DNA of 64,000 nucleotides from Marinobacter zhanjiangensis. GTDB lineage: Bacteria; Pseudomonadota; Gammaproteobacteria; Pseudomonadales; Oleiphilaceae. The position numbers were made by a program, and so were the translations under genes. The DNA is taken from assembly GCF_014651935.1 (NCBI RefSeq), contig NZ_BMXV01000004.1, positions 186,001 through 250,000 on the forward strand, read 5' to 3'. Shown here one piece after another: positions 55,782 to 63,962 of the stretch (the first letter of the stretch is position 1; every line of letters begins with the position of its first letter). The notes below the pieces were generated by a model, which was not told the DNA's origin, did no database searches, and saw only the letters and a program-made list of their open reading frames with translations.

Positions 55782-55888
55782 GGAATCGTCACCCTGTTGG
55801 TCCCACTACGCGTGGGCAGTGGGTTGTTTTTATTATTGGCCATACCGGCATTGCCGGTCGCTGTGACGGCCGGTTTCGAACGTTGTAC

Positions 55889-55920
55889 GACGTCATCCAG
55901 ACTGATTTCTGAATGACGTC
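55889..55920. promoter_or_regulatory. 13-bp inverted repeat upstream of the liv operon
   Basis: GACGTCATCCAGA and TCTGAATGACGTC form an inverted repeat with one mismatch and a 6-nt centre, 108 nt upstream of livG. It is either a hairpin at the 3' end of a leader or a dimeric repressor site. No ORF is near it on either strand. Confidence 0.5.
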
Positions 55921-55938
55921 TGGCGATTATGAGTAAAG

Positions 55939-55955
55939 TTAGGGTCTGACCAGTT
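55939..55955 (-). promoter_or_regulatory. FadR/GntR-like half-palindromic site upstream of livG
   Basis: On the minus strand AACTGGTCAGACC matches the known E. coli FadR consensus AACTGGTC-N-GACC over its left arm and core; the right arm (CTAA) does not match well. It lies about 160 nt before the livG start. A fatty-acid or GntR-type regulator could act here. Confidence 0.35.
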
Positions 55956-56058
55956 TGTCAAGTTGGGTGACCTGAAAGTTCTTTTTTGCGCATCACAGGA
56001 AACCCGGGTCTCCGCTGCCCGGGCCCGTTTTGCGCAGGGGTAAGACTTTAGTGGCGGG

Positions 56059-56763
56059 TCAGGGCTGACTCAGGTTTTCGGCCAGAAACTGCAGGGTACG
56101 CCCGTGTGCAAGGGCAGCCGCATGCTGGTCATACGCTGGCCGTCCCCAGCAGTTGAAGCCATGGTCCACGCCCGGGTATTCGAACACCAGGGCACGGGTG
56201 TGGGCGGCGAAGGTATCGCTGACACGGTTGACGGCCTCGGTGGGTATCATCGGGTCGTCGCCGGCGAAGTGGAACAGGATGGGCTTGTGGATGTCCCCGG
56301 CCAGGTCCAGGTGGTTGTGAATGCCACCACCGTAATAACAGACCGTGGCGTCCGGCCGGCCAACGGCGGCGGCTCGGTAGGCCAGTTGCCCGCCGAAACA
56401 GAAGCCGATAACGCCCACCTTGCCGGTGACCTGCTCCATGTTGTTCAGATGTTCCACGGTGTCGGCCACATCGGCACCGTTCTTTTCGGCGTCGGTGGCC
56501 TTGACCAGGGCAAAGGCCTTTTCGCTGCCTTCCTTGTCGTAGGGCAGGTCAAGGCGCGGTTCCTGGCGCCAGAATACGTCCGGCGCCAGCACCACATAAC
56601 CGTCCAGGGCATACTGCTCGGCCAGGGCCCGGATATGGGCGTTCACCCCCCAGATTTCCTGTACCAGCACCAGGCCGGGCCCGTGGCCGGTGGGGGGCAG
56701 GGCCAGCCAGGCGTCGAAGGTGTCTCCGTCTCCGTTGGTTACGTCGATCCACTGAGTGCTCAT
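56059..56763 (-). CDS. Dienelactone hydrolase family protein
   Basis: The 234-residue alpha/beta hydrolase has its nucleophile motif as GFCFGG near residue 120, with the Cys-Asp-His triad completed by FAGDDPMIP (Asp) and PGVDHGFNCW (His). It begins TQWIDVTNGDGDTFDAWLAL and has LVLVQEIWGVNAHIRALAEQ, typical of DLH. It is cytosolic. DLH enzymes open the lactone of dienelactone in chlorocatechol degradation, but many relatives have other substrates and no chlorocatechol genes are near. Confidence 0.9.
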   Translation of the reverse strand: MSTQWIDVTNGDGDTFDAWLALPPTGHGPGLVLVQEIWGVNAHIRALAEQYALDGYVVLAPDVFWRQEPRLDLPYDKEGSEKAFALVKATDAEKNGADVADTVEHLNNMEQVTGKVGVIGFCFGGQLAYRAAAVGRPDATVCYYGGGIHNHLDLAGDIHKPILFHFAGDDPMIPTEAVNRVSDTFAAHTRALVFEYPGVDHGFNCWGRPAYDQHAAALAHGRTLQFLAENLSQP

Positions 56764-56819
56764 CCGTCTCCTCCGGTTGGTATCAGGAAAGTCCGCTGTG
56801 CTGTCGGTCGGTCTATCGA

Positions 56820-57581
56820 TTATTTGTAGGCCCGGTTGAGCTTCTTCATGCCGCCGATCCAGCGATCATAGTTCTCCGCCTTGTTGCGGAAGTATTTCAA
56901 AACGTTTTCATGGGGCAGCACCAGGAAGGTCTCTTCCTCGATGGCTTTCAGGCAGGCATCGGCTACCGGTTCCGGCTCCAGCATGCCGTCCAGGCTGGCA
57001 ACGCCTTCCTCGTGACCTTTGGTCATGGCAGAACGTACCGCCTGCGGGCAGAGCACGGAAACCTTGATGCCATCATCAGCATAGGTAAAGGCCAGCCACT
57101 CGGCCAGTGCCACGGCGGCGTGTTTGGTCACCGAATAGGGGGCGGAGCCCACCTGTGACAGCAGCCCGGCGGCAGAGGAGGTGTTCAGGAAATAGCCGTG
57201 GCCCCGCTCGATCATGCGCGGTGCCAGGTGGCGGGCGGCATAGACGTGGGCCATCACGTTGATGTCCCAGATTTTCTGCCAGTCTTCATTGGCCGCTTCG
57301 GGGCCACCCGGAACCATGATGCCGGCGTTGGAGCAGAACAGGTCGATGGGGCCGTGTTCGTTTTCCACTGTCTCAATCAGGGTTTTGATCTCGTCCTCGG
57401 ATGCCACGTTGGTCTGGAAGGCAACGCCATTGATTTCCGCGGCTGTGGCTTCGGCACCCTCTTTGTCGAGGTCCGCGCAGACCACCAGTCTGGCGCCTGC
57501 CTGGTGAAGGCGAATAGCCAGGGCCTTGCCGATACCACCGGCGGCGCCCGTGACGACGGCAATACGATTCTCAATTTCCAT
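56820..57581 (-). CDS. Short-chain dehydrogenase/reductase
   Basis: The 253-residue SDR has TGAAGGIGKALAIRLHQAGA at 12-31, CSNAG near 88 and the active-site YSVTK (SSAAGLLSQVGSAPYSVTK). It ends with a C-terminal region (LKYFRNKAENYDRWIGGMKK) that is common in SDRs annotated as acting on ketoacyl or steroid-like compounds. It lies 56 nt before the dienelactone hydrolase gene on the same strand, so both may be in one unit. Confidence 0.87.
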   Translation of the reverse strand: MEIENRIAVVTGAAGGIGKALAIRLHQAGARLVVCADLDKEGAEATAAEINGVAFQTNVASEDEIKTLIETVENEHGPIDLFCSNAGIMVPGGPEAANEDWQKIWDINVMAHVYAARHLAPRMIERGHGYFLNTSSAAGLLSQVGSAPYSVTKHAAVALAEWLAFTYADDGIKVSVLCPQAVRSAMTKGHEEGVASLDGMLEPEPVADACLKAIEEETFLVLPHENVLKYFRNKAENYDRWIGGMKKLNRAYK

Positions 57582-57910
57582 GTGCTGCTCCTTGTCGTTG
57601 TGTTGATGCAGTTTGTCCCGATGGAAGTTGTCCGGAAGCGGTCGCAGGCATCGGGTTCTCGCGATACCCCGTCATCGGAAAATGATCCTAACACTTCACG
57701 ATGGATAACGGTTATACCCCCTCGTCATCCGCAGCACACAGACAAACCGAGGGCAGGCAGAGGTGGCCGGAACAGGTCGGTGAGGGCACCGTCGTTATCA
57801 GTTCCGCCGTCGGGGTTGTCGGTAACCGACTGATCCCGGTTGGCCCCACTACGTACATAAACTGTATATAACGACTATGCTTAAGGCAGATAGGCAAATG
57901 AGGGGAGGGA
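57582..57910. other. Intergenic region between the SDR and mltF
   Basis: This 329-nt gap separates two divergent genes. I find no ORF with good coding character. It has a short palindrome GTCGGTAACCGAC at 57818-57830 and an AT-rich stretch (57854-57875, tatataac within it) that probably holds the mltF promoter. No clear -35 is seen. Confidence 0.4.
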
Positions 57911-59263
57911 ATGTTGCAATTGCTCATACAGGTGTCCGGATTGTGCCTTATGCTGGCGCTGAACGGTTGTACTGGCAGTGAACCCGAGGTGGGATCGCCT
58001 TTTGAAACCAATGTGCTGAAGGTGGCTACCCGCAATGGTTCCACCACCTACTACCTGAATCGCCACGAAAATCCCGTGGGCCCGGAATACGCTCTGGTGA
58101 GTGATTATGCCGAGGCGCGGGGCTGGACGGTGGAATGGACCATGCTGGACTCCACCGCCGCCGTGCTGGAGTCGCTGGAAGCGGGCACCACCAACCTGGC
58201 CGCAGCGGGGCTGACCCATCTGGAATCCCGGGATGAGCAGCTTGCCCGGGGGCCGGCCCACACCGAAATCACCGAACAGCTGGTGTGTCACCGGGACAGC
58301 CGACCCATGCCCCGTACACCGAATGAGATCCCCGGCAATGAGATTGTCGTGACAGCTGATGCCAGCTACGTGGAAACCCTGGAAAACCTGGCACAGGACC
58401 ATCCGGAGATCACCTTCACGGAAGACGAGGACCGGACCACCGAAGTTCTGCTGTCTGATGTCGCGGACAAGAAGGTGGGCTGCACCGTGGCTGACTCCAA
58501 TATCGTGCAGGTCATGCGCCGTCACTTTCCCCACCTGGAAATCGCCATGAACCTGACCGGTGGGCGTAACCTGGGCTGGTATGCACCGGCGGGGGCCCAG
58601 GAGCTGGCCAACGACGCCCATGAGTGGATGAATAGCCGCGAGGGCGACGAAGCGATTACCCGGATGGAAAACCGCTACTTCGCCTACATCGGTGATTTCG
58701 ACTTCGTTGATCTGCGCGCCCTGACCCGCCGCATCGACCAGCGGTTGCCGCAATATATAGCTGCCTTCCGGAGGGCGGAACAGGAAACCGGCATGCCCGC
58801 AGACCTGCTGGCGGCACTGGCCTATCAGGAATCCCACTGGGACCCTGGCGCACGCTCACCCACCGGTGTTCGCGGGCTGATGATGCTGACTCAGTCCACC
58901 GCCAGGGAAGTCGGCGTCGAGAATCGACTGGACCCGCTGGAAGCCATTGAAGGGGGTGCCCGCTACCTGGCGGACCGTCACCGTCGTCTGCCGGAAACCA
59001 TCCCGGAGCCGGACCGCACCTTCCTGGCCCTGGCCAGCTACAACATCGGCCGCGGACACCTGCTGGATACCCGGGCCCTGGCCCGCAAGCTGGGCAGGAA
59101 CCCGGACTCCTGGGCTGACATGAGAGAGGTGCTGCCCCTGAAAGCCGACAAGCGCTATTACCCCAGCACTCGCTACGGCTATGCCCGTGGTTACGAGCCG
59201 GTGCATTACGTGCAGCGAATCCGCAACTACCGGGATGTAATCCGGCCCGCCTTCAACGAATAA
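57911..59263 (+). CDS. mltF: Membrane-bound lytic murein transglycosylase F
   Basis: The 450-residue protein starts with a lipoprotein-like signal ending LNGC (Cys20; Asn at -2 is unusual). A solute-binding-like domain (about 35-270; YYLNRHENPVGPEYALVSDY) is followed by a C-terminal SLT lysozyme-like domain with the catalytic glutamate (Glu307) in LAYQESHWDPGARSPTGVRG. LASYNIGRGHLLDTRALAR lies further on. MltF cleaves peptidoglycan to anhydro-muropeptides at the outer membrane. It is shorter than E. coli MltF (about 518). It follows GGGGAGGG. Confidence 0.93.
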   Translation: MLQLLIQVSGLCLMLALNGCTGSEPEVGSPFETNVLKVATRNGSTTYYLNRHENPVGPEYALVSDYAEARGWTVEWTMLDSTAAVLESLEAGTTNLAAAGLTHLESRDEQLARGPAHTEITEQLVCHRDSRPMPRTPNEIPGNEIVVTADASYVETLENLAQDHPEITFTEDEDRTTEVLLSDVADKKVGCTVADSNIVQVMRRHFPHLEIAMNLTGGRNLGWYAPAGAQELANDAHEWMNSREGDEAITRMENRYFAYIGDFDFVDLRALTRRIDQRLPQYIAAFRRAEQETGMPADLLAALAYQESHWDPGARSPTGVRGLMMLTQSTAREVGVENRLDPLEAIEGGARYLADRHRRLPETIPEPDRTFLALASYNIGRGHLLDTRALARKLGRNPDSWADMREVLPLKADKRYYPSTRYGYARGYEPVHYVQRIRNYRDVIRPAFNE

Positions 59264-59275
59264 CCGGCGAAAAAA

Positions 59276-59303
59276 AGGCCGGATACCCGAAGGGGTCCGG
59301 CCT
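59276..59303 (-). terminator. Hairpin just after mltF with a T-run on the minus strand
   Basis: AGGCCGGA and TCCGGCCT pair perfectly. On the minus strand the stem is followed by a run of seven T residues, while on the plus strand it is followed by GAATCG. It therefore reads best as a terminator for minus-strand RNA coming from the right, or as a protective 3' stem for mltF. Confidence 0.45.
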
Positions 59304-59680
59304 GAATCGATAAACCACTCACAATGGCACAATGCATATCGTGAGCCCTGATAATGTCATGCCGGTGTGACAGTTGTGTGTCACCAGCCGATTCAGAATG
59401 GGCATTTCGCGGTTGTGCGTCGGGCTGCCGGCAATCAGCGCTATCGGAGCTGCCCTCTGCCCGGAATCGGTGCGCGTTCTTCTGACAAGCCTGGGGGGTG
59501 TCCTGTTTCAGGGCGGATCCGCCCATGCTTTCAGATGGCGTTCTGGTTTGACGGGACCGGGCCGCCTCAAGTGTTGATCTGCTTATACCCTCTTGCTTCG
59601 CGGGACATGCGCCAGCCTCATGCACGGCGACGCAGTTCCTTGACGCCCTATCAGATCATGGAAGTCCAATTCCTGAACAC
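59304..59680. other. Intergenic region before the BMP gene
   Basis: About 375 nt without a supported gene. The longest frames here have no family features and atypical codon use. A partial palindrome GGTG-N2-ACA-N4-TGT-N2-CACC lies at 59364-59385 and could be an upstream activator site for the BMP promoter. Nothing else is clear. Confidence 0.4.
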
Positions 59681-59697
59681 TTGGCCAGCTTTTTGCT
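59681..59697 (+). promoter_or_regulatory. Candidate sigma-54 promoter of the BMP gene
   Basis: TTGGCCAGCTTTTTGCT has GG and GC exactly 10 nt apart and fits the -24/-12 consensus YTGGCACGRNNNTTGCW at all but three fixed positions. It ends 67 nt before the BMP start codon. Sigma-54 promoters need an activator such as NtrC. Confidence 0.5.
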
Positions 59698-59764
59698 CGA
59701 CCCTGAATGTGTGATTCGTTCACCCAAAAAAAGACGATAATCAAACTGTTCAGGAGATGTATCC

Positions 59765-60832
59765 ATGAGTCTCAAACGCAACCTGGCGCTTGCTGCCGCC
59801 ATCACTCTGCCTTTTCCCGCCATCGCGGAAGACCCCATGAAGGTGGGCTTCGTCTATGTTGGCCCCATCGGCGACCACGGCTGGAGCTACCAGCATGATT
59901 TGGGGCGCCTTGCCGTTGAGGACCACTTCGGTGACAAGGTAGACACCACCTACGTTGAAAATGTCAGCGAGGGCGCCGACGCCGAGCGCACCATCCGTCG
60001 CCTGGCCCAGGCCGGCAACGACGTGATCTTTACCACCTCCTTCGGCTTCATGAACCCGACAGCACGGGTGGCGGAGCAGTTCCCGGACACCACCTTCCTG
60101 CACGCCACCGGTTACAAGCAGGCCGATAACCTGGGCACCTACCTGTCGGTAACCTATGAAGGCCGTTACGTCACCGGTGTGGCTGCTGGTCTGGTGACCG
60201 AGACCGACACCCTGGGTTACATCGCCTCCTTCCCGATTCCGGAAGTTATCCGTGACATCAACGCCGTCTACCTGGGGGCGAAAGAAGTGAATCCGGATAT
60301 CGAGCTTAAGGTCATCTGGGCCAACACCTGGTTCGACCCCGCCAAGGAGGCCGACGCCGCCAACGCACTGATGGACCAGGGCGCCGATGTCATCGTCCAG
60401 CACACCGACAGCCCGGCGCCGCTGCTGGCCGCCGAAAAGCGTGGTAACTGGGGCGTGGGTCAGGCCTCCGACATGCGTAAGTTCGGTGGCGATGCCCACC
60501 TGCTGTCCGTGGTCAACGACTGGGCCCCGTACTATATCGATACGGTTCAGTCGGTCATGGACGGCACCTGGGAGCCGAAGGACTACTGGGGTGGTATCTC
60601 CGAAGACGTGATCCAGATCGTCGGCATCAGCGACCGTCTGACCGATGAGCAGCGCGCCAAGGTGGACTCGGTGATTGCCGCCATCGACAATGACGAGTTC
60701 CATCCCTTCACGGGTCCCCTGAAGGACCAGTCCGGTGAACTGCGCGTGCCGGAAGGTGAAACCATGACCCGAGAGGAACTGGCGGGCATGGACTGGTACG
60801 TCGAGGGCATGACGGCCAACCTGCCGGAGTAA
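59765..60832 (+). CDS. BMP-family periplasmic binding protein (Med/PnrA-like)
   Basis: The 355-residue precursor has a signal peptide (LALAAAITLPFPAIAED). The mature part starts MKVGFVYVGPIGDHGWSYQH and includes GADAERTIRRLAQAGNDVIF and SVTYEGRYVTGVAAGLVTET, which are hallmarks of the BMP family that binds nucleosides or purines for ABC import. The matching ATPase and permease genes are not in the window on either side, so it is an orphan here. The ATG follows CAGGAGATG-type spacing (AGGAG). A sigma-54-like element precedes it. Confidence 0.92.
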   Translation: MSLKRNLALAAAITLPFPAIAEDPMKVGFVYVGPIGDHGWSYQHDLGRLAVEDHFGDKVDTTYVENVSEGADAERTIRRLAQAGNDVIFTTSFGFMNPTARVAEQFPDTTFLHATGYKQADNLGTYLSVTYEGRYVTGVAAGLVTETDTLGYIASFPIPEVIRDINAVYLGAKEVNPDIELKVIWANTWFDPAKEADAANALMDQGADVIVQHTDSPAPLLAAEKRGNWGVGQASDMRKFGGDAHLLSVVNDWAPYYIDTVQSVMDGTWEPKDYWGGISEDVIQIVGISDRLTDEQRAKVDSVIAAIDNDEFHPFTGPLKDQSGELRVPEGETMTREELAGMDWYVEGMTANLPE

Positions 60833-60860
60833 GCAGGGGCACTATCCCATCGGGAGAAAA

Positions 60861-60892
60861 AGCCGGCCGGCACTTTGCCCGCCGGCTTTTTT
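60861..60892 (+). terminator. Rho-independent terminator after the BMP gene
   Basis: AGCCGGCCGGC and GCCCGCCGGCT form an 11-bp stem with one mismatch and a 5-nt loop, followed by six T residues on the plus strand. It lies 28 nt past the BMP stop. Confidence 0.9.
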
Positions 60893-60932
60893 GTGCACGC
60901 GCCAAGGCGCTACCCACCATGCCTGGCGCACC

Positions 60933-60960
60933 AAAAAAAGGGCCTCCAACCGGAGGCCCT
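60933..60960 (-). terminator. Rho-independent terminator of the NitT/TauT-type operon
   Basis: AGGGCCTCC and GGAGGCCCT pair perfectly around a 4-nt loop; on the minus strand the stem is followed by a run of seven T residues. It ends 26 nt past the stop of the permease gene. Confidence 0.9.
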
Positions 60961-60986
60961 TGTCGTCAGGTTACTGGCTGCGGGTA

Positions 60987-61766
60987 TCAGAACCCCGGGT
61001 CCGTGCCACGGGTGGCCCAGCCGGTCATGCGTTTTTCGATGAAGGCGAAGATTTCGTACATGACCACCCCCATGATGCCGATCACCACCAGGCCGGCGAA
61101 CACCAGGCCCATGTCCATGGTGGAGCTGGCAGAGATCATCAGGTAGCCGATGCCGACGTTGGACGCCACCGTCTCCGAGATCACCGAACCCACGAAGGCC
61201 AGGGTGATGGCCACCTTCAGGGATGCGAAGAAGTAGGGCATGGAGCGGGGTAGCGCCACCTTCTTGAGGATGTCCAGCTTGCTGGCGCCCAGGGACCGCA
61301 GCACGTCCTCCAGCTCAGGCTCCAGGGTGGCCAGCCCGGTGGCCATGTTCACCACCACCGGGAAGAACGAGATCAGGAACGCGGTGAGGATGGCCGGCAC
61401 GGTGCCGATGCCGAACCAGACCACCAGTACCGGCACGAAGGCCACCTTGGGGATGCTGTTGAAGCCGATCATCAGCGGATAAACCGCCTTGTAGATCAGT
61501 GGCGACGAGCCCACCAGGATGCCCAGGATCAGACCGAAGACCACCGCGATGGCAAAGCCGGTCACGGTAGTGAACAGGGTCTGGGTAGCGTGGCGCATGA
61601 TGGGGTCGTGATATTCCAGCCAGGAGGCCCAGATATCCGATGGCGCCGGGAACAGGTAGGTGGGCACGCTAAAGGCGTAGCACACCACCTCCCACAGCAG
61701 CGTCAGCGACACCAGAAGAATCCAGGGAGAGGCCTGTATCAGGCGTTTGCGCTGGCGAAAGGTCAT
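60987..61766 (-). CDS. NitT/TauT-family ABC transporter permease
   Basis: The ATG at 61766 overlaps the ATPase stop by 4 nt and gives 259 residues; the longer frame to 62015 is a shadow. It has five or six helices and the binding-protein-dependent permease loop EDVLRSLGASKLDILKKVAL followed by PRSMPYFFASLKVAITLAFV, the EAA region. It starts ASPWILLVSLTLLWEVVCYA. The family imports nitrate, sulfonates, thiamine precursors or similar small compounds. Confidence 0.93.
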   Translation of the reverse strand: MTFRQRKRLIQASPWILLVSLTLLWEVVCYAFSVPTYLFPAPSDIWASWLEYHDPIMRHATQTLFTTVTGFAIAVVFGLILGILVGSSPLIYKAVYPLMIGFNSIPKVAFVPVLVVWFGIGTVPAILTAFLISFFPVVVNMATGLATLEPELEDVLRSLGASKLDILKKVALPRSMPYFFASLKVAITLAFVGSVISETVASNVGIGYLMISASSTMDMGLVFAGLVVIGIMGVVMYEIFAFIEKRMTGWATRGTDPGF

Positions 61767-62548
61767 TGGGTGTCCTCCCGGATGCGGCCGATGTGGTCCC
61801 GCAGTTCGAAGACCAGTTCGGCGAACTCGTCGGTATAGGTTACGGCCAGATCCCGGGGCCGGGGCAGATTCACCTCCTTGCGAGCCTCGATACGACCGGG
61901 GCCCTTGCTCATCACGTACACCGTATCGGCCAGGAACACCGCTTCCCGCAGATCGTGGGTGACCAGCACCACGGTGAAGGGGTCTTCCTGCCACAGGTCT
62001 CGAACCATGCACCACAGCTCTTCCCGGGTGAAAGCATCCAGGGCAGCGAACGGTTCATCCAGCATCAGCAGCGCCGGTTTGTGGATCAGCGCCCGGCAGA
62101 TGGAAGCCCGCTGCTGCATGCCGCCGGACAGTTCCCACGGAAACTTGTCCTCGCAGCCGGCCAGGCCGACCCGGGCCAGCAGGGCCCGGCCCTGTTCCTG
62201 GAACTTTGCCTTCTCGGCACGAAAGCGATGACGGTACTCCTGCACAATCTCCATGGGCAGCAGGATGTTATCCAGGGTGGTCCGCCAGGGCAGCAGGTTG
62301 GACGCCTGGAACGCCATGCCAACACCCTTCTGGGGGCCGGATACCTGTTTGCCGTCCAGATACACATAGCCTTCGCTGGGCGGCGCCAGGCCGGTCACCA
62401 GCTTCATCAGGGTGGACTTGCCGCAGCCGGAAGGGCCGACCACAGCAACAAACTCGTTCTCCCTGACGCTGAGGGTGACGTTTTCGATGGCCATGGGACC
62501 TTCTTCCCCATAGCGCATACTGACATTCTCGAATTCAACCAGATCCAT
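61763..62548 (-). CDS. NitT/TauT-family ABC transporter ATP-binding protein
   Basis: The 261-residue ATPase has Walker A VGPSGCGKSTLMKLVTGLAP near 38, the Q-loop GVGMAFQASNLLPWRTTLDN, signature LSGGMQQRASICRALIHKPA near 145, and Walker B LLMLDEPFAALDAFTREELW. VLVTHDLREAVFLADTVYVM follows. This is the SsuB/TauB/ThiZ branch. It lies 53 nt after the binding-protein gene and overlaps the permease gene. Confidence 0.94.
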   Translation of the reverse strand: MDLVEFENVSMRYGEEGPMAIENVTLSVRENEFVAVVGPSGCGKSTLMKLVTGLAPPSEGYVYLDGKQVSGPQKGVGMAFQASNLLPWRTTLDNILLPMEIVQEYRHRFRAEKAKFQEQGRALLARVGLAGCEDKFPWELSGGMQQRASICRALIHKPALLMLDEPFAALDAFTREELWCMVRDLWQEDPFTVVLVTHDLREAVFLADTVYVMSKGPGRIEARKEVNLPRPRDLAVTYTDEFAELVFELRDHIGRIREDTQ

Positions 62549-62601
62549 CAGGAACTCCGGCAGTTGGTTGCAGCCCGGGCGTTGCGCCCGGGCCCGGCAG
62601 G

Positions 62602-63645
62602 TTAGTCGATCATCCGCGCTTCGCGGGGTGGCAGGTAGCTGCTGTCGAACAGGGTCTCCAGTTCCGGGTTGGGCTCCAGATCGTAGGAGGCGATCATGTC
62701 CTCCAGGGCCCGGTCCATACGATCCTCGGTGACCGCACCCAGGCCCTCGGCACGGGTCTCTTCGGTGATCACGTTGGTTTCCAGGGCCAGCTTCAGGCGC
62801 CGCAGCTCCAGGTCTTCCTTGATCAGGCCATCCCGTTGCTTGACGTACTGGATGGCGGCTTCCGGATCATCGATGGTCTCCTGCAGGGCCTTGTTGAAGG
62901 CTCGCAGGAATCCTCGTACTGCTTCCGGATTCTCATCCAGCAGTTCGTTGCGGGCGATGATGGTGTTGCCGTAGAACTCTACCCCGTAGTCCGGGTATTT
63001 CAGCGCCACGATGTTGTCCGGGTCCACGCCCCGGGCCTCCAGGTTCAGCAGGCTGGTGAAGTAGAAACCGGTGATGGCGTCCAGCTCGCCCCGGGCCAGC
63101 AGGGTTTCACGGATGGCCGGCTCCACGGATTGCCACTCGACAGCATCCACCGCCAGGTCGTTGTGGCGGGCAAAGGAGGGCCAGGCCTTGCGGCCGCCGT
63201 CAAACACCGGCGCGCCCAGGGTCTTGCCCTTGAGGTCTGCCGGTTCTTCAATGCCGGATTCCCGGAGGGCAAATACCGCCGCCGGCATGGCGTTGTAGAC
63301 CATGTAGACGCCGGTGACCTCGGTGTCCGGATTCTTCGCGGTGGTCTCGGTCAGGGCACTGAAGTCGGCGAAGCCCATGTCGTAGCTGTTGGTGGCGACC
63401 CGGGTGACCGCGCCTGCGGAGCCATTGCCCGAGTCGATGGTGACGTTCAGCCCTTCGTCTTCGAAGTAACCTTTTTCCTTGGCCATCAGAAAGGGCGCGG
63501 ATGGGCCTTCAAAACGCCAGTCAAGAGTGAAGCGGATATCGGTCTCGGCCTGAGCCCCCGAAGCCATGGCGGTCAGGGCACCGCCGAGCACGATTGCGGA
63601 GGTCATCCGCTTGAGCAGACCCGGTTTGCGATGGTTATCGTTCAT
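62602..63645 (-). CDS. NMT1/THI5-like ABC transporter periplasmic binding protein
   Basis: The 347-residue precursor has a signal peptide (SAIVLGGALTAMASGAQA). The mature part starts TDIRFTLDWRFEGPSAPFLM and has AKEKGYFEDEGLNVTIDSGN and SYDMGFADFSALTETTAKNP, the NMT1/THI5-like fold used for HMP, taurine and nitrate-type ligands. The first residues resemble pyrimidine or thiamine-precursor binders, so a nitrogenous heterocycle is a fair guess. I saw no TPP riboswitch in the leader. A sigma-54-like element lies upstream. Confidence 0.9.
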   Translation of the reverse strand: MNDNHRKPGLLKRMTSAIVLGGALTAMASGAQAETDIRFTLDWRFEGPSAPFLMAKEKGYFEDEGLNVTIDSGNGSAGAVTRVATNSYDMGFADFSALTETTAKNPDTEVTGVYMVYNAMPAAVFALRESGIEEPADLKGKTLGAPVFDGGRKAWPSFARHNDLAVDAVEWQSVEPAIRETLLARGELDAITGFYFTSLLNLEARGVDPDNIVALKYPDYGVEFYGNTIIARNELLDENPEAVRGFLRAFNKALQETIDDPEAAIQYVKQRDGLIKEDLELRRLKLALETNVITEETRAEGLGAVTEDRMDRALEDMIASYDLEPNPELETLFDSSYLPPREARMID

Positions 63646-63703
63646 GGTACTTCCTCGTTATGTCGTGTAATCCCGTGTTTTGGTGTTGTGCCAGCAAGGC
63701 TTG

Positions 63704-63720
63704 AGCAATTGGCATACCAG
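63704..63720 (-). promoter_or_regulatory. Candidate sigma-54 promoter of the NMT1-type ABC operon
   Basis: On the minus strand CTGGTATGCCAATTGCT has GG and GC 10 nt apart and fits YTGGCACGRNNNTTGCW at all but three fixed positions. Its GC is 60 nt before the binding-protein start codon. Confidence 0.5.
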
Positions 63721-63736
63721 TGTAGTCAACAGGGCG

Positions 63737-63770
63737 ACAGACCACTGAAAAAGCTGACCATGTGGTCTGT
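63737..63770. promoter_or_regulatory. 9-bp inverted repeat upstream of the NMT1-type operon
   Basis: ACAGACCAC and GTGGTCTGT are perfect inverted repeats with a 16-nt centre that itself contains a third half-site (GACCA at 63756-63760). It lies just upstream of the sigma-54-like element and could bind its activator or a GntR-type repressor. The rest of the 317-nt gap (63646-63962) holds no supported gene. Confidence 0.45.
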
Positions 63771-63962
63771 TTATGCTGCTTGGGGATGCGGGCAGTCACG
63801 CTCTGGTGCACGACATTGGCGCTTACGCATTGGAGCGTGGTCCATTACGGTGCGGTTTTCCACGGTGTCTTCGCTGAGTTCCTGTCATACAGGGTTCTTA
63901 GAGTTGTCACGGTAGATCATTAGCATCAGCACTGATGTCAATGATCAGGCTAGGAGGCCAAC

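Noticed and set aside
57858..57880. LexA box before mltF (ctgtatata)
   Set aside because: Only the left half fits; the CAG end is missing.
59276..59303. Terminator for mltF
   Set aside because: The stem is perfect, but the T-run is on the minus strand, so it does not fit a plus-strand terminator well.
59227..59625. 132-codon minus-strand frame after mltF
   Set aside because: Its sequence is low in hydrophobic core residues and has no family likeness; it overlaps the mltF end.
62602..63962. Thiamine riboswitch expected for a THI5-like binding protein
   Set aside because: I looked for the CUGAGA and ACCUGA core elements in the leader and found no convincing pair.
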